The notes below the pieces were generated by a model. It ran no database searches. It was not told the DNA's origin and worked only from the letters and a program-made list of their open reading frames with translations. Shown one piece after another: positions 1 through 7,501 of a DNA stretch of 12,199 nt (positions within the stretch are counted from its first letter, which is position 1; every line of letters begins with the position of its first letter). The position numbers were made by a program, and so were the translations under genes. Source of the DNA: JABIBU01 sp964464685 (GTDB lineage Bacteria > Patescibacteriota > Patescibacteriia > Magasanikbacterales > UBA922); the NCBI GenBank assembly GCA_964464685.1, contig CAYXGV010000031.1, positions 1-12,199 on the forward strand, written 5' to 3'.

Positions 1-40
1 ATGTGCTATAATACAGGAGTTAGTGAAAAAAAATAAATTA

Positions 41-68
41 AAAAATCGCTTATTTTAGCGGTTTTTTT
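41..68 (+). terminator. Rho-independent terminator of an upstream gene
   Basis: A 10-bp stem (41-50 with 57-66, one T-G wobble) closes a 6-base loop, and T7 follows at 62-68. It probably ends a gene that lies left of the window. A run of As precedes the stem, so it could also work on the other strand. Confidence 0.75.
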
Positions 69-74
69 GTTTTT

Positions 75-99
75 GCCCCTTGACAAAAGGGGCTTTTTT
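75..99 (+). terminator. Second tandem terminator, overlapping a promoter
   Basis: A 7-bp perfect stem GCCCCTT/AAGGGGC (75-81 and 87-93) has loop GACAA and is followed by T6 (94-99). It sits right after the first terminator. The loop contributes most of a TTGACA -35 box used by the promoter of the next gene, so the end of one transcript and the start of another share the same bases. Confidence 0.65.
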
Positions 100-108
100 C
101 TTTATACT
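80..108 (+). promoter_or_regulatory. Near-consensus sigma70-type promoter of the 82-aa gene
   Basis: TTGACA (80-85), a 17-bp spacer and TATACT (103-108) put the transcription start near 115, about 30 bases before the ATG at 144. The match is six of six at -35 and five of six at -10. Confidence 0.7.
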
Positions 109-143
109 TTAAATTATGTGTTCAACTCTATAGGGGGGAAAAA

Positions 144-392
144 ATGGCTAACAAGAAGAAGGAAGGTGAAAAGAAGAAAAGGGGAGGGCGTCCTTTTCAT
201 CCACCAGATGGGAATTTCTATCTCAGGCATACCCGTCTGGGGGACGAAATTCCTACTGTTGATGACTGGAGGGAATTTGGTGGTTCCGGAGCTGTTGGGG
301 TTCGGGGCGACGGTTCCCTTTCGGTTGATGGGCTTTCTTTTGAAGTTCCCGACGAACGGCGGGTGACTGATTCTGAGATCTGTGGGATTTGA
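144..392 (+). CDS. Orphan 82-aa basic protein, unknown function
   Basis: I do not recognise this protein. The ATG at 144 is chosen because AGGGGGG (132-138) sits five bases upstream and a strong promoter lies just before it. The N-terminus (about residues 3-15) is almost all lysine, arginine, glutamate and glycine, which suggests nucleic-acid or ribosome contact. The rest is polar, rich in glycine and acidic residues, with PPDG and several Arg-Asp pairs. No membrane segment, signal peptide or cysteine pair is seen. Base composition is clearly GC-richer than the following transketolase (34 of 60 G+C at 301-360, against 15 of 60 at 1261-1320). That and the strong SD link it in style to the OPT and M29 genes. 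It has its own promoter and terminator, so it is a single-gene unit. A non-coding or translated leader RNA is possible, but SD plus promoter favour a real gene. Confidence 0.55.
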   Translation: MANKKKEGEKKKRGGRPFHPPDGNFYLRHTRLGDEIPTVDDWREFGGSGAVGVRGDGSLSVDGLSFEVPDERRVTDSEICGI

Positions 393-420
393 TTGGTTGC
401 CCGTCAAAAAGGAGGATTTT

Positions 421-455
421 CCGACTGACTGCTTGGTATTCAAGCAGTCAGTCGG
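421..455. other. 15-bp perfect hairpin downstream of the orphan gene
   Basis: Arms 421-435 and 441-455 are perfect reverse complements around loop GTATT. No T-run follows on either strand, so it is not a textbook terminator. It may protect the 3' end of the 82-aa mRNA or be a binding site or repeat remnant. Confidence 0.6.
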
Positions 456-468
456 GGCAGTTACAAAG

Positions 469-491
469 ACAGTCAGATTATGGCTGTTTTT
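469..491 (+). terminator. Probable terminator of the 82-aa gene
   Basis: ACAGTC (469-474) pairs with GGCTGT (482-487), with one wobble, across a 7-base loop. T487-T491 follow. The stem is short, so this is moderate evidence. It would end the transcript that begins near 115. Confidence 0.5.
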
Positions 492-512
492 GTGTAGGTG
501 ATAACTCACCAC

Positions 513-561
513 TTGCACACATTTTTCATATCTGATAAAATAAAAGCACTAAGTTTATAAT
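513..561 (+). promoter_or_regulatory. Candidate promoter region of transketolase
   Basis: Two overlapping possibilities exist. TTGCAC (513-518), a 17-bp spacer and TAAAAT (536-541) has a weak -35. A perfect TATAAT lies at 556-561 with no good -35. Either gives a short leader before the ATG at 587, and no SD is present. Confidence 0.4.
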
Positions 562-586
562 TTATCATACATCATCATACAAATTT

Positions 587-2827
587 ATGTCATACAATAT
601 TTTAAGTGAAGAGGGGTTAATTAAATTAAAACAAGATCAACCTGAGCGTTTTAATTATGAGGTCAAAGGTGGGCAGTATTTGAAATTGCAAGATTTGGAT
701 TTGGAAAATTTAGATGGAATTGATGTGGATAAGTTTAAGGAAATGGCTAGAATTATGCGTGGTCTGATGTTTTGTGCATTAGAATCAGTTCACTCTGGTC
801 ATCCGGGTGGATCAAGTTCAAAGACAGAAATGTTTTTGGCACAAATTTTGGGTGGGGCAATGGCGTTTGATCCACTTGATCCAAAAAATACAGGTCGTGA
901 TCGAGTAGTCTGGTCAGCTGGTCATTGTTCTCCAGGACTTTATGGTGGTTTGGCACTTTTTTATGAATCTCTTCGTTTGTCTGGCAAAGAATTTGACGCT
1001 AAAAAAATTAAGGCTGTTATGCCTGAAGATTTAGTAAATTTTAGAAGTTTAAATGGTCCCCAAGGTCATATTGAAGGTTATTCTCCATTGGCTGATGTAT
1101 CAACTGGTGCATCTGGTCATGGATTGTCAGCTGCCGCTGGTATGGCTATTACTCACAAGTCATCTGGGCTTGATACCAAAGTTTTTGTTTTTATGGGTGA
1201 TGCTGAAACCGAAGAAGGTATGACTTATGAAGCTCGCAATATTTTGAATACAATTGGTGCTGATAATATGATTGTTTCACTTGATTACAATCATTTTGGA
1301 ATTGATGGAAAAATAGAAGAGGTAATAAGTTCACCATATATAAATCATTGGTTGGGAATGGGTTGGAATGTAATTGAGGTGGATGGACATAATATTTTGG
1401 AATTGATTTATGCTTATAGAAAAGCAAAATTAGGATTTAATAATGGTAGTCCAACTGTAGTTTTGGCTCATTGTATAAAAGGTAAATATTATGGAGCCAA
1501 AGAAAATTCCAACACTAGTCATGGCTCACCAGCCAAGTCGGAGGAATATGTTGAAATTATGAAAAATTTGGGATTTGATATTCCTGGTGTAAAAGGTGAT
1601 GTGCAAAGTGATATTAATTTTGTTTTGTCACATTTGTCAGATGATCTTCGTGAATATATAGTGGAGCGTTTGGAAATTGCCAAAAATAATATAAAACCAG
1701 AATCAGAATTAATTGCCAAAATGAAAACAGCTTTAGAAAATCGTCCGTTTGTAAATCCAATGGAAATTAGAAGACCAGAAGTACTTCCAGAAGAATTAGT
1801 TTTTCCTGCCGGTAGTGATGTCCCAACGCGCAAAGCAACTGAAGCATTTTTTACTTGGCTAATGAAACAGACGGCATTTTTTTGGACTGGAACTGGGGAT
1901 CTTAGTTGTTCAATTTTGACTGCCAAAGCCGAAGAAGTTTATGGAATAATAAATAGGGAAAATAAATATGGTCGTGGAATTCGTTTTGGAATTGCTGAAC
2001 AAAATATGGCAATGTTATCCACAGCTTTGACAGCCGATAGATTGCCGGGTGGTTTTGCCCCTGTTTCAGCTTTTTCTTCCTATGGTGTATTTACATCAAT
2101 GATGAGTAATGCAGTGCGTATGTCTTTGATAAATAATCATGTTAATCCTGATGCGAAAGGATTTTTTGTGATGCTTGCAGCTCACGATGGTCCAGAAACT
2201 GGTGAAGATGGTCCAACTCATCAAGGAATGTATTGGATGAGTTTGTTCAATGCTTATCCCGGTATCAAAGTTTATAAACCAATGGATGCAAATGAAACAA
2301 TTGAAATGTTATTTTATGCCTTGGAAAAAGGTGAGCCAATTGCTTTGTCAGTTGGCCGGCCTAATGTTCCGGTTTTAGACAGATCTAACGGTGTCGCTCC
2401 GGCTCGGGAAGCAAATAATGGCGCTTATATTTACAAAGATTATTCTAACAATGGAAAAGAAAAGAAAGTATTGGCAATTTGCGGTTCTCTAACTTTAAAA
2501 AATACTTTAGAAATTTTGCCAGACTTAGAAGAAGAATTTGATATAAAAATTGTGGCAGTCATTTCACCAGAATTATTTGAAGAATTATTAGTTACAAATT
2601 CTGAAAAAGCTCAAGCAATTTTTTCTGATGAAGATAGAAAAATAACTACCACTTTACACAATGGTTGGAAAGGCTTTTTATATCCATTTATGCTTCCTGC
2701 TGATTATAAAAAGCGTACAATTGCAATTGATACATATTTGAAATCAGGCTCACCTGATGAAGTTTATGGATTGGCTGGAGTAGATGCTGGTGGTATATTG
2801 CGTCGCCTATTGTCATCCCGACCGTAA
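587..2827 (+). CDS. tkt: Transketolase, full length (746 aa)
   Basis: A cytosolic thiamine-diphosphate enzyme that moves two-carbon units between sugar phosphates in the non-oxidative pentose phosphate pathway. Motifs in order: HSGHPGGSSS (69-78), the diphosphate and Mg site starting GDAE (204-207) with the matching Asn in DYN (233-235), RFGIAEQNM (466-474) whose Glu471 matches the catalytic glutamate, and the GEDGPTHQ motif (539-546). Both halves (diphosphate-binding, and pyrimidine-binding plus C-terminal domain) are in one chain, unlike lineages with split genes. At 746 aa it is somewhat longer than the usual 620-700. GDAE replaces the common GDG form, so it belongs to a divergent branch. 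No SD precedes the ATG; the frame and the next in-frame methionines make 587 the best start. The stop codon and last few residues fall in a dispersed repeat (see 2811). The gene is AT-rich like infB. Phosphoketolase is unlikely because the chain is too short and the transketolase motifs fit. Confidence 0.93.
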   Translation: MSYNILSEEGLIKLKQDQPERFNYEVKGGQYLKLQDLDLENLDGIDVDKFKEMARIMRGLMFCALESVHSGHPGGSSSKTEMFLAQILGGAMAFDPLDPKNTGRDRVVWSAGHCSPGLYGGLALFYESLRLSGKEFDAKKIKAVMPEDLVNFRSLNGPQGHIEGYSPLADVSTGASGHGLSAAAGMAITHKSSGLDTKVFVFMGDAETEEGMTYEARNILNTIGADNMIVSLDYNHFGIDGKIEEVISSPYINHWLGMGWNVIEVDGHNILELIYAYRKAKLGFNNGSPTVVLAHCIKGKYYGAKENSNTSHGSPAKSEEYVEIMKNLGFDIPGVKGDVQSDINFVLSHLSDDLREYIVERLEIAKNNIKPESELIAKMKTALENRPFVNPMEIRRPEVLPEELVFPAGSDVPTRKATEAFFTWLMKQTAFFWTGTGDLSCSILTAKAEEVYGIINRENKYGRGIRFGIAEQNMAMLSTALTADRLPGGFAPVSAFSSYGVFTSMMSNAVRMSLINNHVNPDAKGFFVMLAAHDGPETGEDGPTHQGMYWMSLFNAYPGIKVYKPMDANETIEMLFYALEKGEPIALSVGRPNVPVLDRSNGVAPAREANNGAYIYKDYSNNGKEKKVLAICGSLTLKNTLEILPDLEEEFDIKIVAVISPELFEELLVTNSEKAQAIFSDEDRKITTTLHNGWKGFLYPFMLPADYKKRTIAIDTYLKSGSPDEVYGLAGVDAGGILRRLLSSRP

Positions 2828-2863
2828 TGAGCGAGGAACGAGCGAATGGAGCGGAGGGATCCC
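2811..2863. repeat. GTCATCCCGA-type dispersed repeat, abutting the transketolase stop
   Basis: The stretch starts TGTCATCCCGACCG, continues with purine-rich GCGAGGAACGAGCG-like bases, and ends GGGATCCC (2856-2863). Its GC-rich style differs sharply from both sides. It resembles the short intergenic repeats beginning GTCATCCCGA or GTCATTGCGA seen in many environmental genomes. It supplies the last transketolase codons (Ser-Ser-Arg-Pro) and the stop at 2825-2827. Only one end is recognisable, so it may be a half element. Confidence 0.6.
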
Positions 2864-2892
2864 TTTCTTTAGGGTTTAAATTGATTTAATAG

Positions 2893-2966
2893 ATACACGA
2901 ATTAAACGAATTTAACAAATTAGAACGGATTTGTTTTAATTCTTTTGATCTGTTAGATCTGTGTAT
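2893..2966. repeat. Stacked inverted-repeat unit in the transketolase-aminotransferase spacer
   Basis: Three nested arm pairs can be read: ATACAC (2893-2898) with GTGTAT (2961-2966), GAATTAA (2899-2905) with TTAATTC (2936-2942), and AACAAAT (2914-2920) with ATTTGTT (2929-2935). This makes one long AT-rich hairpin with bulges. It may be a dispersed repeat. There is no T-run at the end, so termination is not clear. Confidence 0.5.
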
Positions 2967-3033
2967 ATATAAACATAGTAAAAATTAACTAACAAAAGAA
3001 AAATTAAAAAGTTTTAATTAATACTTAATTATA

Positions 3034-3165
3034 CGTGTCCCTCCCCCTATGAGGGGGAGGTTAGGAGGGGGTTTTATCGGAGGCAATTACTTTCATTTTA
3101 TATAAAACAAAGTTATAGGCTTCGAATAACCCCACCCTGTCCCTCCCCTTATAGGGGAGGGGACG
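3034..3165. repeat. MITE-like element with CCTCCCC terminal inverted repeats
   Basis: About 132 bp with imperfect terminal inverted repeats of about 40 bp. The left arm starts CGTGTCCCTCCCCC and the right arm ends GGGGAGGGGACG. Each arm is itself a hairpin: 3040-3048 with 3052-3060 (loop ATG), and 3141-3149 with 3153-3161 (loop TAT). The centre (about 3076-3124) is AT-rich and non-coding. A transposase-less, end-mobilised element is likely; no clear target duplication is seen. Confidence 0.65.
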
Positions 3166-3186
3166 CCTTAAAAATCATTTTTAATT

Positions 3187-4742
3187 ATGCAAATTCCAGA
3201 ATTTTTAAAACAAAAAAATTTAATTCCAAATGTCGAAATTAATCCAGACTTAATGCTTCTCGGTACAGAAACTGCTTTTGGTTTTGGTGCCAAGGTGATG
3301 GAAGTAGAAAAGTCAGGGAAATTTCCTCAAGTTTACAAATTTCATATTGGTGATACGGGTCCAAAAACTCCACAGCCAATTATTGATGTGGCAATTCAAG
3401 CTCTGAAAGATAAACAAACAAAATACGGACATTTCGCTGGTTTTCCACAAGTTAGAGAAAATATCGCCAAATATTTGACCAAAACTCGTGGGGTAGAAAT
3501 CAAAAAAGAAAATGTGATTTTGATGCCTGGTGGTAAGCCAGCTATTGAACTCGCTATGCAGACATTACTCAAGCCATGGGATAAAGTAATTTTTCAAAAT
3601 CCTGGTTATCCAATTTATGAATCTTTGGCAAAATTTTATTCTCACAATAACCAAATTGGTTGGGAAGCTTACAAAGATCCAGAGAAAAAAACTTTGGAAT
3701 TTCGTGTGGAAGATTTGAAAAAAGTATTACAAGAAAATGATAATGTAAAAATACTTTGTCTTAACACTCCGCAAAATCCAACTGGTATGATGATTGGACG
3801 GGAAAAATTGGAAACGATTGCTGAGCTAGTAAAAAAATATAATTTCTTTGTATTATTTGATGATATTTATGATCAGATTGTTTTTGACGGGCATGAACAT
3901 TTTAGCTTTTTATCAATTCCTGGCATGTTAGATTGGACAATTAATTTAAATGGTTATTCCAAAAATTATGCTATGACTGGTTGGCGTCTTGGTTTTATTG
4001 TNNNNNNNNNNNNNNNNNNNNNNNNNNNNNNNNNNNNNNNNNNNNNNNNNNNNNNNNNNNNNNNNNNNNNNNNNNNNNNNNNNNNNNNNNNNNNNNNNNN
4101 NTAAATGGTTATTCCAAAAATTATGCTATGACTGGTTGGCGTCTTGGTTTTATTGTAGCCCCAGAATGGCTGATTGAAATTTTTGGCAGACTCGCCATTA
4201 ACAAATGGAGTTGTGTCAATCGGATGAATCAGATTGTGGCTGGAGTGGTTTTTGGTGATGTTGAGGTTGATGGTTTTAAATATGAATGTGTGGCGGATAA
4301 AATCAAAGATACATTGCAAGCCGACTTTCTTGAATATGAAAAGAAAGGAAAATTTTTGGTAGATTGTTTGAGTTTATTAAAACCTTATGTTGTACCAAAT
4401 CCGGTTGAGGGCGCATTTTATGATTTTCCAAATTTTGATAATATTTTGAATTTGAAATATGTGCGTGAAGATTTGGGAATAAAAAATGATAAAGAGTTGA
4501 GCTATTGGCTTTTACAAGAAAATGGAATTGCGACTTTGGCTGGATCTGATTTTGGTTCAGGAGGTCTCGGACATATTCGTTTTTCCTATGCCGAAGATAG
4601 AAATAATCACATTATTCCGGGCATGAAACATTTATTAAAAGTTTTGCTTGAACTTATTGAAATGAGTGAGGAAGTATTACCAATTAAGATTGAAGAAGTG
4701 GATGAGAGGGTGGGGGAGATTGAGAAGAAGTATTTCAGTTGA
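3187..4742 (+). CDS. Class I/II PLP aminotransferase, interrupted by an assembly gap
   Basis: A fold-type I pyridoxal-phosphate aminotransferase that moves an amino group between an amino acid and a 2-oxo acid. Residues 193-200 read NTPQNPTG, 225-229 DDIYD, and 258-259 Ser-Lys with the Schiff-base Lys259 in NGYSKNYAMTGWRLGF. Near the C-terminus GHIRFSYAE holds the arginine that normally binds the substrate carboxylate. The substrate cannot be told from sequence; aspartate or alanine types are plausible. The frame is broken by 100 Ns (4002-4101). Positions 3947-4001 and 4102-4156 are identical, so overlapping the copies removes 155 bases and restores one uninterrupted 466-aa frame (1401 bases with stop). 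It is therefore not a pseudogene. At 466 aa it is longer than the usual 390-430, partly through an acidic C-terminal tail. No SD precedes the ATG; the stop is TGA. The next gene is a peptide transporter. Confidence 0.88.
3947..4156. repeat. Exact 55-bp direct duplication on both sides of the gap (assembly artefact)
   Basis: Bases 3947-4001 recur without change at 4102-4156. Both copies code for the PLP-lysine region of the aminotransferase. Duplicating the catalytic lysine motif makes no biological sense, while removing one copy plus the Ns restores the reading frame. A length of 55 matches a common assembler k-mer. The two contigs most likely overlap here and were not merged. Confidence 0.9.
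4002..4101. other. Scaffold gap of exactly 100 Ns
   Basis: Exactly 100 unknown bases, the usual placeholder for a gap of unknown size. Because the flanks are identical over 55 bp, the real gap is probably negative (an overlap), and no sequence is missing. Confidence 0.97.
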
Positions 4743-4840
4743 AATTTTTTATATAACAGTTATCAGATAACAGATAACATTTGGACAGACATAGAGATAA
4801 GTGGAGGTGGGGTTAATATTTGTTTGTGAATATCATAATT

Positions 4841-4882
4841 TAGACCATACCATAGTACGTACTATGGTATGGTCTATTTTTT
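4841..4882 (+). terminator. 36-bp perfect palindrome plus T6, left bracket of the OPT unit
   Basis: Positions 4841-4876 form a perfect palindrome centred on GTAC/GTAC, followed by T6 (4877-4882). As RNA it would fold into a stem of about 16 bp with a 4-base loop, a strong intrinsic terminator for the aminotransferase 99 bp upstream. Its 22-base core (4848-4869) recurs with one change at 7514-7535 downstream of the OPT gene, with its T-tract on the opposite strand. The rest of the spacer from 4743 shows only AT-rich sequence with short TATCAGATAACAG-like repetition. Confidence 0.7.
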
Positions 4883-4893
4883 ATATCCATCTA

Positions 4894-4922
4894 TTGACAA
4901 AAAAATAATTTTTTGTTTAAAT
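4894..4922 (+). promoter_or_regulatory. Promoter of the OPT transporter
   Basis: TTGACA (4894-4899) is six of six for a -35 box. After a 17-bp spacer, TTAAAT (4917-4922) is four of six for -10. The predicted leader is about 140 bases, long for this window. Confidence 0.55.
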
Positions 4923-4954
4923 ATAGTCAGTTTGTTCTTTGACAATTGTTCATG

Positions 4955-5056
4955 CATCTATTGGGGTAGATGTGTGAGTTTTTTAATATATGGATTTGTT
5001 TGAGGTAGTACCTTCCTAATATACTGGTTTCCAAATTTTGGAATGCCCTGAGGGGC
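4955..5056 (+). promoter_or_regulatory. Structured 5' leader of the OPT gene
   Basis: Several hairpins lie between promoter and start: CATCTA/TAGATG (4955-4960 and 4967-4972, loop TTGGGG), TTCCAAA/TTTGGAA (5029-5035 and 5037-5043), and GCCC/GGGC (5045-5056) immediately before the SD (GGAGG, 5058-5062). Hairpins beside the SD could modulate translation. I do not recognise a known riboswitch. Confidence 0.4.
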
Positions 5057-5068
5057 GGGAGGTGTTTG

Positions 5069-7357
5069 ATGTCTGAGAAGAAGATTGCTGGGTTACCGGA
5101 AAATGCTCATCGTGAGTTGAAAGAGTGGGAGATTTATGAACCTCTCGTTCAAGCGAGTGACAAGCGGTCTGAGGTAACGCCATGGTCGGTTTTGCTTGGT
5201 CTGGGGATGGTCGTCGTATTCACGGCAACGGCTGTCTACATCGCACTCCGAGCCGGTAACGGTATCGAGGCTTCCATCCCGATTGCTCTTTTGGCGATTT
5301 TTCTGGGCAAGATCAAAAGGGTAAAGGCAAGCATTCTTGAGAATGTCATGGTTCAATCCATTGGACAAGCCTCGGGAGTGGTTGCTGCTGGTGCTACTTT
5401 CGTGGTGCCGGCGTTGTACATCAACCAACTGGATGCGGCATGGTGGCAGGTGTTATTGGCCTGTGTGGTCGGTGGTGTGTTGGGAGTGGTTATGATCATT
5501 CCTATGCGTCGCTTTTTTGTTAATAAGGAACACGGTAAGTATCCCTTCCCTGAAGGGAAAGCCATTGCTGAGGTGCTGGTAGCTGGTGAAAAGACTGGTG
5601 GTGGAATTGGTAAAATTCTACTCCTGTCCTTTCTCATGGGAGCTACCTTTGATTTCCTTGTCGAGGGGGTGCATCTGTGGAATGCTGATCTCACTTCGTC
5701 CGTCCTGCCTTGGGGCATCGGTGAACAACTTCACGGTCTGCGCATTGAGTTGCAGATTGCAGGTATCGCCGCTCTCTTTGGTTTAGGTTTCCTCATTGGC
5801 ACCAAGTATGCGGCTATTATCGCCAGTGGTTCTCTGTTGGCCTTTCTGGTGATGGTGCCACTAGTCTACCTTTTCGGAAGCCATATGGAGACCTTCCATT
5901 ATATTGGTAAGGACTTCAACATCGGTGGTATGAGTCCTGGACAGATCTTCAGCGTCTTTGTTAAGCCTATCGGTATTGGTGCTATCGCTCTATCGGGTGT
6001 GATCACCATCTTTCGGATGCGTGACAAGGTGATCCAGGGTGTGACGCTCGGGGTCCGAGGTCTCTTTAAGAAAAAGGGTGGCGAAGAACCCGCTGTTGAG
6101 CGTACTGACCTTGATATGGCACCACGAAATGTCTTCCTCATTCAGATGCTGGCTGTTCTGGCTATGGGCATCGTTTTCTTCATTGTCGCCATGATTACAC
6201 CAGAGAAGGTGGACGGAGAGCTGATCTACTATACTGTTCAGCAGAGCCTCCTTTTCGCCCTCGTAGGAATGGTTGCAGGTTTCCTATTGTCATTCCTCTT
6301 CACGCCGGTTGCTGCTCAAGCGATTGCCATTATGGGTGTTAACCCTGTCTCAGGCATGACGCTCATCACGGTAGTTCTCGCAATTGGCATGCTCATTCTT
6401 TCTGGCTTGACTGGTCGGGCTGGGATGGTCGTGGCACTCATCGTCGGAACGGCGGTTTGTACTGCTCTGTCCACTTCCGGTGCTTTTATCTCTGACCTCA
6501 AGGTCGGATACTGGATCGGGTCAACCCCCCGTAACCAGCAGCGCTGGAAGTTTCTCGGGATCGTTGTGGCCGCTCTCATCGTGGCCGCTGTGATTCCACT
6601 GATGGACATGGCCTACCATTTCACCATCTTCGATCCGTCGCTCGGGAATGCTGGTGAATGGATTTCCAATGACAAGGTCTTACCCGCTCCTCAGGCGAAT
6701 ATGATCGCCGCGGTGGTCAAAGGTCTGATGACCGATCCCGCTAACCAGCCCTGGCTTCTCTACGGCCTAGGTGGAATTATGTCTGTGATTCTGGTCATGG
6801 CGGGTGTTCCGGCACTGGCCTTTGCTCTCGGTATTTACTTGCCGATAGGCATCAACTTGGCTGTGTTGGCTGGCGCCATCTGTGGCTATCTCATTAAGAA
6901 GACTGGCAAGTCCAAGGAGATTGGTGAGGCTCGTGGAAGGCAACTGGATTTGATTGCGGCCGGTCTTATGGCTGGCGCAGCTCTTCTCGGTATCACGACG
7001 GCTACTCTCCGAGTGCCGACGCTCGGTGCGCCAATCCAGTATATCAGTGTTGGTATGGATTATCGCATGCAGGCGGTGGTGGACGGTCGCATCGTCGAAG
7101 AAGATGGTTTGGTTGTAAGATCTTGTGACGAGGTTGATCTCAAGGGTAATCAGGAGTGCAATGAACAACTTCTGGAAACTCCGTTCGTCCTCGACAAGAA
7201 AGATGAGCCACTCGTTGACAACGGTGGTAAGCCGATTTTGGCTCACCCTTGGTATGAAGATGTGGGTCGTGGGGTTGGTTTTCTGATGTTGATCTTGCTT
7301 GGTTTTGGATGCTACCTGTTGGCTCGATTTGGAGCTAAATGGGAGAAGGAGACTTAG
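5069..7357 (+). CDS. OPT-family oligopeptide transporter (762 aa)
   Basis: An inner-membrane carrier of the OPT family, which imports small peptides or metal-peptide complexes, probably driven by the proton gradient. Two family motifs are clear: YPFPEGKAIAEVLVAGE (about 158-174) and DLKVGYWIGSTPRNQQ (about 476-491). I count roughly 15-17 hydrophobic segments, for example about 40-62, 125-146, 180-200, 247-270, 390-413, 430-450, 562-590, 626-645 and 735-754. A hydrophilic stretch of about 90 residues (about 646-733) lies between the last two, and makes the protein longer than many bacterial members. ATG 5069 is used because GGAGG (5058-5062) sits six bases upstream; a TTG three bases earlier is ignored. 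Composition is GC-richer than its neighbours (36 of 60 at 6001-6060, against 14 of 60 at 10201-10260), which suggests transfer. The unit is bracketed by matching palindromes and faces an M29 aminopeptidase. Substrate is inferred, not shown. Confidence 0.88.
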   Translation: MSEKKIAGLPENAHRELKEWEIYEPLVQASDKRSEVTPWSVLLGLGMVVVFTATAVYIALRAGNGIEASIPIALLAIFLGKIKRVKASILENVMVQSIGQASGVVAAGATFVVPALYINQLDAAWWQVLLACVVGGVLGVVMIIPMRRFFVNKEHGKYPFPEGKAIAEVLVAGEKTGGGIGKILLLSFLMGATFDFLVEGVHLWNADLTSSVLPWGIGEQLHGLRIELQIAGIAALFGLGFLIGTKYAAIIASGSLLAFLVMVPLVYLFGSHMETFHYIGKDFNIGGMSPGQIFSVFVKPIGIGAIALSGVITIFRMRDKVIQGVTLGVRGLFKKKGGEEPAVERTDLDMAPRNVFLIQMLAVLAMGIVFFIVAMITPEKVDGELIYYTVQQSLLFALVGMVAGFLLSFLFTPVAAQAIAIMGVNPVSGMTLITVVLAIGMLILSGLTGRAGMVVALIVGTAVCTALSTSGAFISDLKVGYWIGSTPRNQQRWKFLGIVVAALIVAAVIPLMDMAYHFTIFDPSLGNAGEWISNDKVLPAPQANMIAAVVKGLMTDPANQPWLLYGLGGIMSVILVMAGVPALAFALGIYLPIGINLAVLAGAICGYLIKKTGKSKEIGEARGRQLDLIAAGLMAGAALLGITTATLRVPTLGAPIQYISVGMDYRMQAVVDGRIVEEDGLVVRSCDEVDLKGNQECNEQLLETPFVLDKKDEPLVDNGGKPILAHPWYEDVGRGVGFLMLILLGFGCYLLARFGAKWEKET

Positions 7358-7374
7358 GTTACATTCAAGGAGGA

Positions 7375-7455
7375 GCTCCGATCCCCTCGGAGCAGACGAC
7401 GGATTGCACACATGTGTATCCCCAAATACACATTCCCACCGTGCAAACATCCGTC
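7375..7455 (+). other. Hairpins in the OPT 3' untranslated region
   Basis: GCTCCGA/TCGGAGC (7375-7381 and 7387-7393) starts 17 bases after the stop. It is followed by a compound hairpin: GACGGAT/ATCCGTC (7398-7404 and 7449-7455), TGCAC/GTGCA (7405-7409 and 7441-7445) and ATGTGTAT/ATACACAT (7412-7419 and 7426-7433). The perfect arms suggest a conserved RNA structure, stabiliser or termination aid; no T-run follows directly. Confidence 0.55.
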
Positions 7456-7501
7456 TTCCCTTTTTCTCATTTTGTAAAAGTGGGAAGTAGGGAAGAATAA
7501 T

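Noticed and set aside
1..58. Tail of an upstream gene, or an extended -10 (TGcTATAAT at 4-12) driving a tiny transcript
   Set aside because: Two frames remain open to a stop (34-36 and 56-58) but the visible pieces are too short to show coding, and no -35 can be seen because the window starts here.
4740..4742. UGA recoded to glycine
   Set aside because: TGA ends the aminotransferase, the 82-aa gene and M29 at sensible family lengths, and no long gene here has in-frame TGA codons.
4939..4944. A second TTGACA upstream of the OPT gene
   Set aside because: No acceptable -10 is found at 16-18 bp spacing (the bases there are G-rich), so the TTGACA at 4894 is preferred.
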